A stretch of DNA of 64,000 nt from Myoxocephalus aenaeus. Taxonomy: Eukaryota; Chordata; Actinopteri; Perciformes; Cottidae. Under the pieces are notes generated by a model. It was given only the letters and a program-made list of their open reading frames with translations. It made no database searches and had not been told where the DNA came from. A program made the position numbers and the translations under genes. This document shows, one piece after another, positions 25,083-37,372 of the stretch (its first letter is position 1; every line of letters starts with the position of its first letter). The stretch covers positions 2,936,001-3,000,000 of the forward strand of contig JBAMJR010000097.1 of assembly GCA_038501785.1 (NCBI GenBank). Direction: 5' to 3'.

Positions 25083-27870
25083 CAATGGGATGTAACCCCC
25101 CCCCGCCCCCCTCCTCCCTCTTGAAACATGTGTCCAACCCATGAACGTTTGGACCAGCTCACTTCACCTGGAATCGGCTTTCCTTTCTCTCCTCAGCAGG
25201 ACGTGAGAACTGAAAAGGGCTGTGGTTTAAATTCAGCTGCTCGAAAACTGAATGGAATTTAACTGAGCCGAAGTGAAACCAGTTGTCCTCAGCCAATGTC
25301 TTGCCAGACGTCTCCGTTGGAACAGGGGAGCGATGTTTTCTAGTGTGGTGACCTGCAAGACAACTCCAACATATGCTTCCCTTTTTCTTTCTTTTCTTTT
25401 TTTTTACTTCAAGGGAAGCTTATGCCATGATCTCCTGGAAACTGGACTGAAGAGTTTATTTGTCAGAGTAGGCATACGTCTGTGAGCCATGTCAGGCAAA
25501 AACATATGTTTTGACAGTACATTACAGTACATTTTTGGTCAAAATTATGAATTTCTGTCAATGTCTGACATTTTTTTTTGTAAAACAAACTTTAGCCGTT
25601 TTGCCTGTTGCTGATTGGACGATGTCTTTTGCCTTTTTTCTTAGACATTCTATTCTCAACAGTGAAATGGTTGATGTCATCATGTTGCATATCATCCTGC
25701 TTTTTCTATGTAAAAAAAACAACAAAAAAACAGAGACTGTTGTACTGTATCATGATTATTACAAATCTTACAAATTATTATATTTCTTGTGGATATTAAT
25801 AAAACACCAACTTTTATCAGATAAGACTGCATTAATATTGAAGTTTAAAAAGCATAATGTGTGCTAATGTGAGTCATGTGGCGATGACATGTCCTTTAAA
25901 GTTCATCCTGTGACTAATGCCTGTGGTCATTAGGCGTAAATGAGACTCAATTAAAAAACAAGCATGTCCGATGAATGTTGCTAAACATTTATGGCTGTTT
26001 AGTTGAGACTTTCTGTAGACTTCTGGCTCTCATTCATCCTGACAAAGTCCTGGTAAAACAATTCTCGGCTCGCACTAATATTTATTAAAGGTTCTTTTGG
26101 GTGCCTCAAGGAAAAAAAGATTAAGAGTCACCTGAGTAGCAGTCATTGGTGAAGGTGTCTGGCTAGTAAAAGGCAGTAAATCAACATTTAATTATCTTCT
26201 ACCACCTTGTGGTTGTATGGGAGTACTGCAGATGAAAGTGTAGTTAATTTCATTTATCTACATATTACTGCACATTAAAATATCAGACTTCAGTAGACAC
26301 CTACCGACTCATGTTTAAGCTGCAGTAACCAATATCCCTATATTACACATAGATCAAATGACATAATGTGAAGGGGTTGTTATATTGAGGGACTTACTGA
26401 GATTGTTTAGCTTATTGTTTTGGATTTTCCCAGCCTGTAACTTCAAACTGTGTTTGGTTAATCCTGTCTGCTCTTATCAACCTTGTTTCCAGATGTAGCA
26501 GGCAGCTGTTTTCACTTTTAAAAACTGTTAAAAACACGTTTTGCCACTCCGCACCAGATGGTTGTCAAAGTTAGCTGGAGCATAAAGTGACGTATTTAGC
26601 TAAATGCCCAAAAGGGCTATGAGAGTGAATATTAGGCTTGCATTCATCTGGTGGACACGGCACTGACTCCAAATGAATGCTAATGTTGATATGATAAAAG
26701 GCCTTTTTTGCCAACAGGTTCACTCATCAAGATCAATGTGGAAATATCTTAGTTACGTTTACGACGTGTTTTGCTACCCCCTAGTGGTCATTAATATAGA
26801 TTAATGCAGGTTTAACTCGAACCATCTACACATGTGAAACAGTAGAATGATAACACATTTATTTGTTATTAAATCATTTATGATACATAGGCAAGTTTTT
26901 TTTTCTTCATACATATTTTACAACAATTACGACAATGCAAAAAAAGACATCGACATTGGAAAAGAAATATCCCAGATGTTCTTTTCCTTAAGACAAGACA
27001 TGGTCACAGATGCAGTATTTTACTATATTCTACAGCTTACATACAAATTGCAACATGTCATTCACTAGGTTATTGAAATAATATTTTAAACTGACCCTGT
27101 ACTGCACTGTGCTTGAGTTCAGCTGCACCATAATGTTAAATGGATTTAAATGTCGAGTGCACGGGACGCTTTCATATGTTAAAGAATCCTGAGGATTCTG
27201 ATTTATAGCAGATTGAATTGAAAAGTAAAGAATGAAACAAAGACATGTCCTATTAGATAAAAAGAAAAGCAATTTAGAAATGTCTTAAATTCCCCCCCAA
27301 ATAGTAATCATTTAGTAATGAGAAAGGTTTCAACGTCTTTAAATTATCTGTGCAGTAAATAAGTCTACATTGGGCCTTGCTCCAAAAGCATGGAGCCCTT
27401 CAATTGAGTTCATTGTTTGTATTTTTGTCTGTCTTGGCATTTAAACCAAGCCAAGTGCTTATTACCATTTGCAATATTTCCAGTTTTAATTATACAGTGC
27501 ATTAAGGGTGTATCACAGCAGAGATTCACTAGAGACAGTATAAGAAATTCAACCAAGGCAAACTTGATTTGTAGCCGTAAACGATCGTGGCGCCTCACGG
27601 CCTGATGCTCAGCTAACTTTCATGCATCAGTCGTCTCGCCAGGGCTGGAAACATGGACCATAATACTCCATGGAAGGGCCTGTCCATGCTCCTGGGTCAC
27701 CAAAATGCTAGACTAGCTTAAATCAGTGACCTGTGGTTGCTGCAAATCCTAACCTGACCTGAGGTCAGTACAGGATTTGCTGTTTTCAGCATCCATTTTC
27801 TGGGTCATTGTGGCTAAGCTAATGTAGCATCGATAACCAGAACACGACAGCATCTGTAACGCTGGCTTCC
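25083..27870. other. Convergent 3' ends of zdhhc14 and lgals8
   Basis: The first 0.75 kb is zdhhc14 3' UTR up to AATAAA at 25798. The remainder holds no exon. A TTTATT (AATAAA on the - strand) near 26858 could end the lgals8 transcript, giving a UTR of about 1 kb, but several alternatives exist. Confidence 0.55.
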
Positions 27871-27891
27871 GTGGAAGTCTGGAGTCCCAAG

Positions 27892-30800
27892 TCACCACAG
27901 TTTCACATCATTGAGGTCCAGGTCCCCCATGATCTCCAGCTGGTCAATGCTGCTCAGGTCCTGCACCCGGTGTCTGAACTCAAACAAGTGGGAGCCGTTC
28001 ACTGCCAGCTTGAACTGATGAGGCTGACAGAGGATGAGAATCTGAGGACACAAAAACACTGCGGAATAGTCAATCGTTACGGAGCTCGCTGGCATATCGA
28101 GAACGAATGAGAACTTGTGATTGCAGCGGAGTAGGTGGCAGGCGGGTCATACCTCGAAGTACTCCCCTGACGAGAAGGGAAAGAAGGGCAGCTCCCGCTC
28201 CTCCTGTCCCCAGGATTCACTCAGGTACGAGTTCCTGATGAACGCGCCTGACTTGATGCGAGGGTTCAGATGGAGAGCGATGTTCTCCGTCCTGCTGTTG
28301 CGGAGGTTCACTGTGAAACTGGAAGAAACGTGGATTAAAAAAAAAAGGTAAATGTTTTTTGTTTTTTAAAGAAAAGTTGAGTTACCGGAGGGAAATTGTT
28401 ACGTCGAGGTAAATTCAATGAGTTATGACTTTACCTGTGAGGGTACATGCTGACCTGTCCTTTGATTGTGATGTGCTGTCCGGGGCTCAGTCCTTTGAGG
28501 ACACTGCCTTTATAAGGGAGGCTCTGGAATGAGAATTAGATGAAACATTTTATATCATTGGTTTTATTATCGATAAATCTGCAATTATTTTCTCAGCATT
28601 TTTCATTACAAAAATAGTGAGAAATGCCAGATATAACTTAAAGATAATGTCTTCAGAGGCCTTTATTTGCAACAATCCAAAACCCAAAGACATTCAGTTT
28701 ACCATCATATATCAATAGTATATGAAGTAGTAAAATGTGTCACTTTTCCTGAAGAATTACTTAAACGATTAATTGATTTGCAAAAGCCAGTTAATTTTCT
28801 GCCGATAATTGAATCAAATAATCAACTAATCGTTGCCCCTCTGACACCGAAACCTCTTTAAAATCCATTTTAAATAATCAACTTTTTTTTATCTCGATTT
28901 TGGCACCATTTAAAATATTTTATGAAGTTAGTTTATGTAACGGGGGCAACACAGACTAAAATTACACAGCGAGAAGCAATGCAACCGATTATGTATAAAG
29001 GACATCTAAGGTCTGGGAATGTGTCTTTAATGCTAAAAAGAACTGAAACATGAATAGTCCGATTATTACCAACATTTCGGCTGCTTTCCCTTCAGGTTTT
29101 AACCCAAATAAAGTGGTTTAGATCATGCAAACCGTCTTGTTTACAACCCGACAGCTTTTGCCCAACGGGACTTTGTTGTTACGATGTTGGTGTTTTCCCA
29201 GACCTAAAAAATTACTTTAAGAAACCAGAATTTCCTTTTAAGCATTTAACTGCTGCATGCTGAATTGATAATTCTTCAGCGCACAAACAAAGGAAACATT
29301 CAGAGAAAATGATCCAGTTTTCATGGCATCCCAAGACGCATTTAGGCACCGAGGCTTTAAGTAGATGAAAGGAACAACTCACCAAGTCACCTGATTCTGA
29401 ATATATTGCCTGACAGAAAGAAAAGAAATGATAATAACACATTTAGAAATTATTAAATCAGATATGCATTTAAAAGAAACATATTGAAGCCAACAACGAG
29501 GACAATGTTCTTACTGAGTTTGGGATGTAGCCAATCGCGTGCACCCTGACTTTTCCAGAAATAGAAAACGTGTCCACCCTGTTTAGTGGCATTTTGTGCT
29601 TGTATTCCAGCAGGTGAGTACCATTTACTGCCACCTATGGGTGAAGACGAGCATTTTAGTATTCTGTTTTTCTATGAATCAAATTCCTTTTTGTTTTAAA
29701 AAAAAAGGTACAACATGGGTTCATTGATGCCTTCGTCCTACACAGCATGTGCTCACTGACCTTGAATGCGTCTTCGTGCACCAGGATGATGGTCTCGAAG
29801 GGGGCTCCGCGCTTGTAGGGCAGCTGATGGAGCGTTTCCTCCTTGCCCCAGCTCTCCTGCATCAGGGAGTTACACACCACACTGGGCGAGCCTTTGAAGC
29901 GAGGGCTGAAGTGGAGGGCGACGTCGGAGCGCGGCTTGGTGCTGCAGCCGCTCGACAGGTCGACCTGAAACCTGCCGAGAGGGAGCACAAAGAGGCCGGA
30001 TTATTAACGAGGCATTATGACTTCATGTCAAACGGTTGGGGAGCTTGCACCTCTTAAAAAAGAAAACTTGATTTTCAACCATCTCTACCTATCGGAGTGA
30101 GGTGGATATATTGTGAAAAACGCCTGCACTTGTTACTGATGTTGATGTCGCTGCAGAATGTCTTGTTCCTCCGTATCCCAGAATACTCGGCATATGGAAG
30201 AACTACAGTGTGCTACTGTCCGCTAAGGTAGCTTCCTTGTTCTCGTCGCTTGTATTACGTTTCCAACAGCAAAGTGGCATCCTAAAATATGAGTACAGAA
30301 GATTTGTTACTGTGTAAATTTGACAGTGTTTTGGCTGACTCGAATATTCAGCTGTATTCAGCTGGAGGATGCAGCGGGATGGACACGACGGGGCCCTGAG
30401 CCCTCAGTTTGAATGACGTGTGTTTCATGAGTCAAGTTAAGCCTGTCCTTAGTTCTGTGTAAACGTTTGGATTCAGAGGATGTGTGGTTGTATTTTTCGT
30501 TTTAGGTGCAAGAATAGTTCCTTCATTGAGTATATTTAAAGATGCCGGGAAATGAATCTCTTCATTGGACTACATTTACCATCAGCACTGAGTGGACATC
30601 GGAATAAAAAGGTGGCGAATGTTCTCTTAAGTGCCATATCAACAAAGGCAGGTGCTCATACAGAGGCCTCGTGTCTAAATCTAGTTCTAGATCTTTTTGA
30701 CCAAAACATTTATCTGACGTAAGTGTCTGGAAGGTTCCTCGAGACAGTAGTGTTAACAAGGTGAGGAATTAACTTCTTAGCTCAACTTGATTGTTTCGAT

Positions 30801-31855
30801 TTGCGCTCTCGTGGTGCATATTCATGAGTGGGGTTGTATTTAATTAATCTACCATTACTGACAATGTTGTTGGATGGTCGGATGGTTTAAACCACCTTCA
30901 GCAGGAGTACGCACACATTTATCATGCTTAGGTTTCTATGTATCTTTGATATGATATTTTTAGGAGCTTTTGATATTCCACTGTGTCCACACAAGACCAG
31001 TGGTTCCCGTAGGGGGAGGCTCCAGGTGGACTTTTTACGTTCATTTTTTTTTATTGTGTATTTGTTTTACTGCCTGAAAAAACAAGCCACCATCGACATG
31101 AAGCCAAAAGAAATACATTTACCAAATTAACTTAATTGGAATATATATATCTGATAATATATACATACATTTGAGTTAATATTGATGCCACATTGTTATT
31201 ATTGGTTGTTATTCATGAATGTATTCATTTGCCAGCGTGTGTGTATTGTGGGTGCTTCAAAAATAAATCACTATGAGGTATTGCAATGGTTTAAAAAAAA
31301 AAAAATCCAGACCAATGAACTAGACACAACAGAATAAAGCATCACATGTTTGGAGTTTACCAAGCAGATCTTTGACATATCCATAAAGGTGTCTCTTCAT
31401 CTGTGCATTGCGCTCATTCAACCAGCATCTTACCTGTCAGCATCCGGGGGCACAGTGCCCTGGATGATGATGATCTCTCCAGGGTGCATACCTCCAGGTA
31501 TGGGCCCTGTGTATGGGATCACCTGAGGTGGAGAGTTGACGTTAAAGCACCGGGTACGTGTGCACCAGCAACTGAAGACATGCTACCAGAAGCGGGAAGC
31601 TAGACGGAAACGCCTCTGGCTGCCATAAGGCCCACTGGCCGTCACATATATCTAATACATATATTAGTTATCGTCCAGTGTGATAGACAGCTGCTGCTGC
31701 ACATGCCCTAATGTTTAGCTGTGTTGTAAGCTACATGAGGGTGTATTGATCCTTCCATGATGGCAGCAGAGGGCTGCTGTGGAGAATAATAATAACAATA
31801 ATAATAAGCCTCTTACCGGGTTCAGGACCGTGTGTTTCGCATTGGCCACAGACAT
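27892..31855 (-). CDS. lgals8: Galectin-8, tandem-repeat galectin (complete)
   Basis: Beta-galactoside-binding lectin; mammalian galectin-8 acts in cell adhesion and in sensing damaged endosomes. Coding exons (- strand order): 31855-31817, 31522-31434, 29971-29761, 29634-29515, 29409-29383, 28523-28435, 28318-28153 and 28041-27892; total 891 bp, 296 residues, all phases compatible. The N-terminal domain runs to about residue 153: NPVIPYTGPIPGG, DADRFQVDL, HFSPRF, VVCNS, WGKEE, FKVAVNG. A linker exon of nine codons follows. The C-terminal domain has PHSFTVNLR, HLNPR, IRNSYL, ESWGQEER, FKLAVNG and ends DLNDVKLW. Exon order and the sequence match galectin-8 better than galectin-9 or -4. In the first domain the sugar-contacting Asn of HxNPR is Ser. 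Start ATG at 31855 gives the usual short N-terminus before NPVIP. Confidence 0.93.
28554..28840. repeat. Dispersed repeat (GACTGCAACTAATCATT family), copy 2
   Basis: In an lgals8 intron. The right edge AATCAACTAATCGTTGCCCC and interior AAACGATTAATTGATTTGC match the repeat family at 22989-23275 in inverted sense. Boundaries are approximate. Confidence 0.5.
29972..31433 (-). other. lgals8: lgals8 intron 2
   Basis: 1.46 kb intron between the first two parts of the N-terminal domain. AT-rich, with no exon or named repeat seen. Confidence 0.8.
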
Positions 31856-32060
31856 CGGGCTTCTGGTGTCGGACTACCGCATGCAGCTCCGCTGAAAGAC
31901 AACAGTGTCTGCGCTAAACACGAGCGGGTTGTGGCGCTCCTGCGCTACACGGGGGTGACGGCAGTGTGCATCTTCACTCCATCAGCCCTGAACACCGCGC
32001 GCATGCGCGAATCCTACCACGTGATCAGGTCCGCCGAACAACAACGGAGGCCCATTTGAG
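31856..32060 (-). promoter_or_regulatory. lgals8: lgals8 5' flank with NRF1-like and E-box sites
   Basis: GC-rich stretch directly upstream of the first coding exon. It contains GCGCATGCGC at 31999-32008 (the NRF1 palindrome) and CACGTG at 32018-32023. No TATA box. This looks like a housekeeping-type promoter; the transcription start was not located and a non-coding exon is possible. Confidence 0.5.
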
Positions 32061-32300
32061 GTTCACGTTTACTGTTGAATATTGATCGAACTTTTTTTAT
32101 GAGCTGATTTATGGACAAAATAAGATTAGCTATTAAATCAACCGTCTTCAGTAAATGTGCTGTTCATGAATGCGAAAATTGTTCAAATTACTTTTATCTG
32201 TTTTATTTCAATACCGGTGGGCTACTAGCAAATTAAATAATATTCATTTAATTGGAGAACAACTGGATGGCATTTGCATGCACTACATGTTCAGAAACAC

Positions 32301-32336
<36 letters not shown>
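32301..32336. repeat. (AAT)n microsatellite
   Basis: About twelve ATA/AAT units upstream of lgals8. Confidence 0.9.
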
Positions 32337-32338
<2 letters not shown>

Positions 32339-32629
32339 AATGAAAAAGAAAAGGAGAAGTTAGTATTTGTTAATAAGTGCAGTATTTTAAACTTGTATTA
32401 CACTTTAAGAATAGTTAATAAACTGAATTGCTTTGGTGCGGCTCTCTATTTACACAGCTATGATGAACGGTTGGCGCCATCTTGTGTTCAGATGTATTAT
32501 TGCACACATAAAGGACATGCAGGCCTGCATGGGTTTTAAGAACGTCTTTACTTCTCTGAAAGCACATTAATACACACACATCAGCGCAACGCAGCCGCAT
32601 GTTGTGATGCCCGTGTTTCATGTAGTCTT

Positions 32630-32760
32630 CTAGCTTGAGAACAAGACTCTCTCAGCTTCTCTGTACTCCATACACTGAGATATAACCTGTGATCTTGCTC
32701 TAGGTGTAGCTGGTCTGTCAGGAGCCATGACAGCTGTGTGACAACTGAAATGTGTTTGTT
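32630..32760 (+). pseudogene. ISG12 exon 4 relic
   Basis: GAGAACAAGACT, then CTCAGCTTCTCTGTA and ATCTTGCTCTAG followed at 32704 by an open segment GVAGLSGATMTAV and TGA at 32739-32741. This matches intron 3 end and exon 4 of gene G (49570-49725) almost word for word until the coding text breaks off. No exons 1-3 are nearby. It shows that the ISG12 array once reached at least this far upstream. Confidence 0.75.
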
Positions 32761-33059
32761 CTCTGCTTCCGACACAATCTATCCCATCAAGCTCTCCACT
32801 ACATGCATGGACATTGACATCAACCCCTGCGTATGCCATTGGATCTGGAGCTTCCTGTGGGAAAGGAGTCATGGGTTGAGGCCCAGGCCTGTGTCCGATC
32901 ACACAGACTCTTCTCTTCATACACCGACGGTTTCACATCATTTTCATTTATAATCCTTGCATTGTAATATATTCAACATGTGTCGTACGTCTGTCCGGTC
33001 CATAGTCGTGAATGTGAGACAAGCAACGCCTGGAGGGAATTTCTTTAATGTGCCATAAT

Positions 33060-33241
33060 TTAATTTTAATACCAATTGCACTGTTGTTTTCGTTGATTGT
33101 TGATTGTTGATTGTTGTTTGTCTCGTCTTACGTCCCATGTCCATGTCCAATGTATGCACCTTCCGCCTCAAAAAATTCCTTGTTTGTGTGAAAACATTCC
33201 TGGCAAATAAATGGTTTCTGATTCTGATTCTGATTCTGATA
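33060..33241. repeat. LINE/SINE 3' tail with (GATTCT)n
   Basis: AAAACATTCCTGGCAAATAAA followed by four TGATTC-type units. Such hexamer tails end several fish non-LTR elements. No coding part is attached, so it is a short relic or a SINE. Confidence 0.45.
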
Positions 33242-33557
33242 AACGTCCACCTGGGTTCAAGGTTCAAGGATGAACTGATTAGAATTTGGTTGTCAAAGAT
33301 CACGGTCACTGTGACCTGGAGGTAAACTGCAGCTTGACTTGTTAGTGGAGGCATACAACTACGAGGCGATAATTCTAGTTATCATGCTGTACTGAAAACA
33401 AATTCCACTAATTTTGAATGTGTGGCTTTTAAAGTGAAGTGAAATGTTATCCCTGTAGTGGCGCTAGAGGAAAGGTCAGGAGAACTCCAAAGTCAGTCTG
33501 CTTCATCCTCTAGGGGCCCTGGATATGTGTACAACAATTAATGGAAATACATCCAAC

Positions 33558-33770
33558 CAGTGGCGGCTGGTGGATTTTTTTTTGGGTGGGGCCAGCCAAT
33601 CAATTTCAGCAAAAATCATAGTATGATTCAATGCAAAAAAGGTATAAAAAACACATTACTACTTTGCAGTTGAATATTTAAACATTTATTCCAACACTGA
33701 CATAATAAGGACATTATTCATACAATTCAGTATTTTTTTCCCCATACACACATATATATATATACACACA

Positions 33771-33840
<70 letters not shown>

Positions 33841-36508
33841 TACACAGTCTAATATAACAAGTTTATATTTTAAGATTCCCCATATGAACCTTGTTTGTTG
33901 GGGAAACACAAATCAGTGTGGTGAGGAAACCTGCATATTTTTTTGAGACAGATTATTTGTAAAGAAACTTTGCTCTTCTGTCCTTCTGAGTGGCAAACCT
34001 CTCAATGGCCTTCTGATTGAAGTCAGGTATGTCCCTGACAAGTTTCTTCTCCATGGAGAGCATAGCCAGAGCATTAAGGCGATCCTGTGTCATGGTGTTT
34101 CTCAGGAAGGTCTTGATCCTCTTCAAAGTACAGAAACACCTCTGGATTCAGCTGTTGTCACGGGTGTGGTGATGAGGATCCTGAGAAGAGTGACAGTCTC
34201 TGTGAAGGAGAACCGCTCCTTGGCTTCATCAGGATGGCATCACATACCTGTAAAAGATAAATCAACTTACATTATCAATAAAGCTATTTTGATGAAAGTG
34301 ATTCTGATTGAACACTTATGTCCAAGTCAAGTATTTCTACAATACAATGTATGTAAAATCTTACAAATAACTTTAGATGATGAGAAATTATAACTACATC
34401 ATCAAATTGTATCAGACGGTCAGTTACCAGCGTGTCCTCCCTTTCAGAAAACAGTCCACTATGTTATTGAATAGTTGCCAACTTGCCATCTTCAAAAACA
34501 ACTAGGCCTCTTCTAGACATTGACTTGGTGGACACCTGAATAAACATGTTATTAACTACCCGCATTTTTATAGAAATCTGATTTTTGTTCCTTTTAAAAT
34601 ATTTAAACAAATATCATTGTGATGTTTTCTATCATATTCATTCACTTTGATGACTAGGCCCATGTAGGCTTTTACAGACTGTTGGACGTGAGCAACTTAT
34701 CACTCCCTCCAGGAAATACACGACCCCTTGGTTCTTCTGTTACTGATGGATTTATTCTTAACGTGCGCCTCAGTCAACACCACCGTCATCAATCCACCGT
34801 CCAACTGTATAATTACATTTCAACAGACAAAACAAGTTGGCGTTCACGTTACACAGTAAACTGTTTGCACGTAAATATGCGCGACGAATCATTAACATAA
34901 CAACATACCTCGCTGCTGCGCACAACTGAGAGGGAGACGGTCCACTTGGATAACAATATACTTCGACAAATCACTACACGTTGTTGTCACTTTAACTTAT
35001 ATCTTTTAAACTAGCTTTTAGCGGAGTAAAAACTTCTACCGCGGCACATGTTTTCAGGAGCAACACAAACATAGGACGTAAAGATGGTTCCTATCACATG
35101 TAAATACGAGACGTTAGCTTGCTTATTGTGTGTTTATTCGCTAACAACAGAACAGGCTACTGTGGGCCGTAGCCTAGCCCAGAACAACAGTGAAAACTCC
35201 ACCACAACAACAACATCCCACCTCACTCGCTCTGCCGATCATAGGTAGACAAGCTACAAGCTACAAGCTACACAGCTCATGAGACATTCACTGACCTCCT
35301 GAACCCAGTAATTACAATAAACAGTAATCTTATCTAGAACAACTTCTTCCTGTAAACACAATAACACTTTAAACATAACAGGTTAACATGACATGTCACT
35401 CAGTCCGTTACAGTATAGTTATTTACCTGCTTTTTGTAATGCTGTCTGTGAACCTCTGGATACGTCCTTTAATGAAGACAGGGTCGATGTTCCTCTTCTG
35501 CAGCTGGTTGAATAGCATGTCCACATTTGGGATGATGTTGTTCCGTCTGTCACTAAACAACCGTTTTCTCTTTGTGTAGCAGTGCTAGCGGGCTAACGTT
35601 AGTCCGCTAGCTAACGGTAGCACGTTGAACCGCTAGCTAACGTTAGCCCTGGCCTCTCCCTCCCCGTCACCGCTGCTTAGTTCTGGAGGGCAATGCCAGG
35701 AATAAAGCTGCACTGTGGCTCCCCTCATTACAACAGCCAGTCATAAGCGCTGGACCTATGGTGTCCGTGGCGTTCTGGATAGTGATGTACCGTTAGCGCC
35801 GATGTAGCTTAGCATGAGCATCAGCTGGACATATCAGTTGACTCTTCTCGTCCACTTGGCGATACAAATCAGCTTTACTTCCTCCAGAATGTAATCCCTT
35901 ATAACCAACAGCAGCATGCAGTCCAAGTCTGGAGGAGAGATTTGATCTAGTTAGGCTTGAGTCTTAGGGCTCCATTGTCATGACGTTAAAATGGCGCTGA
36001 GAGAGACGGGCAGACGAGAATACAAGCGAAGAGAACGAGAACACGCGAGATGAGAACGAGAGACTAGCTGTGAACGCGCACCCGGGGCCTGGCCCCGCAG
36101 AAGTCCTTTTTAGGGTGCGGATTGGATAAATGATATGTCCATCATATATATCTTTAATCAGTGATTGGCTAAACTGCGTATTAGACCCGACTTTCTTGGG
36201 CCAAATGCTTCGGGGCCCCGGCATGTGCACGAGCATTAGAGACCAGCAGACAAGTGCATGAGCAGCTCAGAGCAGAGAGGACGAGCAGGAAAAGCAGATA
36301 TTTACCGCAGATATCCTATTTTACAAATATTACTGGGTACATTCCATAGCTCAAACACATAAATATTGACAATTATAATAAGTTATTAATATTTTTATAA
36401 ATTTTTTATAATTAAAATTATAAATAATGTTTTTTTATTTGTTTGTTTTTTCTGGCTCAAGGTGGGTGGGGCCAGGCCCCGCGGCCCTCTATTGGCCGGC
36501 CGCCACTG
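33558..36508 (-). mobile_element. hAT transposon, 2951 bp, with intact ends
   Basis: The left end starts CAGTGGCGGCTGG and the right end is its inverted partner, GGCCGCCACTG. Both flanks carry the same 8 bp catccaac (33550-33557 and 36509-36516), a perfect hAT target-site duplication. The interior has transposase exons on the - strand. The C-terminal dimerisation domain lies at 34248-33953 (KERFSFTETVTLLRILITTP, then CFCTLKRIKTFLRNTM, DRLNALAMLSMEKKL, stop at 33953). An upstream exon at about 35575-35425 reads NNIIPNVDMLFNQLQKRNID. A one-base loss near 34145 breaks the frame between TTAES and CFCTLK, so the copy is inactive. It also contains a (TA)n tract. It is inserted in decayed ISG12 array DNA. 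Confidence 0.88.
33751..33842. repeat. (TA)n / (CA)n microsatellite
   Basis: Over 60 bp of TA units with short CA flanks inside the hAT element. Long TA runs extrude cruciforms and often cause assembly errors. Confidence 0.95.
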
Positions 36509-36516
36509 CATCCAAC

Positions 36517-36900
36517 ACTTGTTGAGATATTTCAGACTTGATATACAGACTTGATATCAATGCAGTTATTAGTTATAGGTCTAGTTAAACAGAAAATAAT
36601 TCCGATATTGACCTTGAGAAGATGAGCTTGTGTATAAAGGCACTTTGACCTGAGGAAGCTTTGCTGCTACTGATACCTTTCCTTTAGCAGGGCGGTGCCG
36701 TCTTTCACTGATAATGGTTCAGTTTACATCAAGCTGTTTTCACAGAGTCGTTCATCATATGAATGAGAGGATGGAGAATTACAGAATGATGTATTCAGCC
36801 ATTAGATATGCCTCATATGTTTAAAAGTGTCGACGTTTTCATTCGATTCTCCACTCGTATTGCAATCAGCTGTTGATATATGGACATCAAAGGAAAGAGC
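36517..36900 (+). repeat. Diverged ISG12 array spacer relic
   Basis: CTGAGGAAGCTTTGCTGC, CACTGATAA, CATCAAG, TTTCACAG and ATGAGAGGATGGAGAATTA occur in the same order as in the array spacers at 46675-46815 and 52310-52445. It is therefore an older copy of the array unit with no coding exon left. Confidence 0.6.
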
Positions 36901-37221
36901 GCGCAAGTTTTGTTAATTTATTAAAACAATAAAAGAAAAGTTCAAATGACAGACATGCCTCATGTAAATACCCTTCGATACTGTCCGTCAGACTTAGATA
37001 AAATACACGAAGCTGGTTTTCGTGTTGGCTCCTGCGTTTTCTTTCTACATTATAAAGACGTGCTTTTATTTTTGAAGGGTAGGGGAAATAGCTCATACGG
37101 AAGCTGTGTCGTCCCAAAGAAACTGCTTTTTGAGATAAGGGAATTCGGTTTGTCTATATTTCATTTCCTATTGTTCTTGATATTGAGCCTTTTAGTTTTC
37201 CTTAGTATGGTGAACGTGTGT

Positions 37222-37372
37222 TTAAAATAAGCTACAAATGGTGCTTTGTGGGTTGAATGTACTGTAATCGTACTGCGTCACGCTCGCGAGCTGGTCCTGG
37301 ATCAGTCCTTGGCTCAGTTGCGTCTCTCTCAGTCTGTTGAAACGCTGCATCATGTAAGTGTCGTAGTCACTC
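37222..37372 (-). CDS. Orphan candidate terminal exon, function unknown
   Basis: On the - strand an AG acceptor (TTTTGCAG) precedes a frame that stays open for about 49 codons to TAA at 37222-37224: SDYDTYMMQRFNRLRETQLS, then QGLIQDQLASVTQYDYSTF. The composition is polar and helix-like, unlike random fish intron. No further exon was found: upstream on the - strand lie 37.4-38.1 kb and the array, whose genes read the other way. I do not recognise the protein. It could be the 3' end of a displaced gene copy or chance. Confidence 0.35.

Noticed and set aside
36946..37230. + strand 94-codon frame with a hydrophobic end
   Set aside because: No homology recognised; it overlaps array spacer relic and the opposite-strand orphan exon. 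The hydrophobic tail is AT-rich low-complexity translation.
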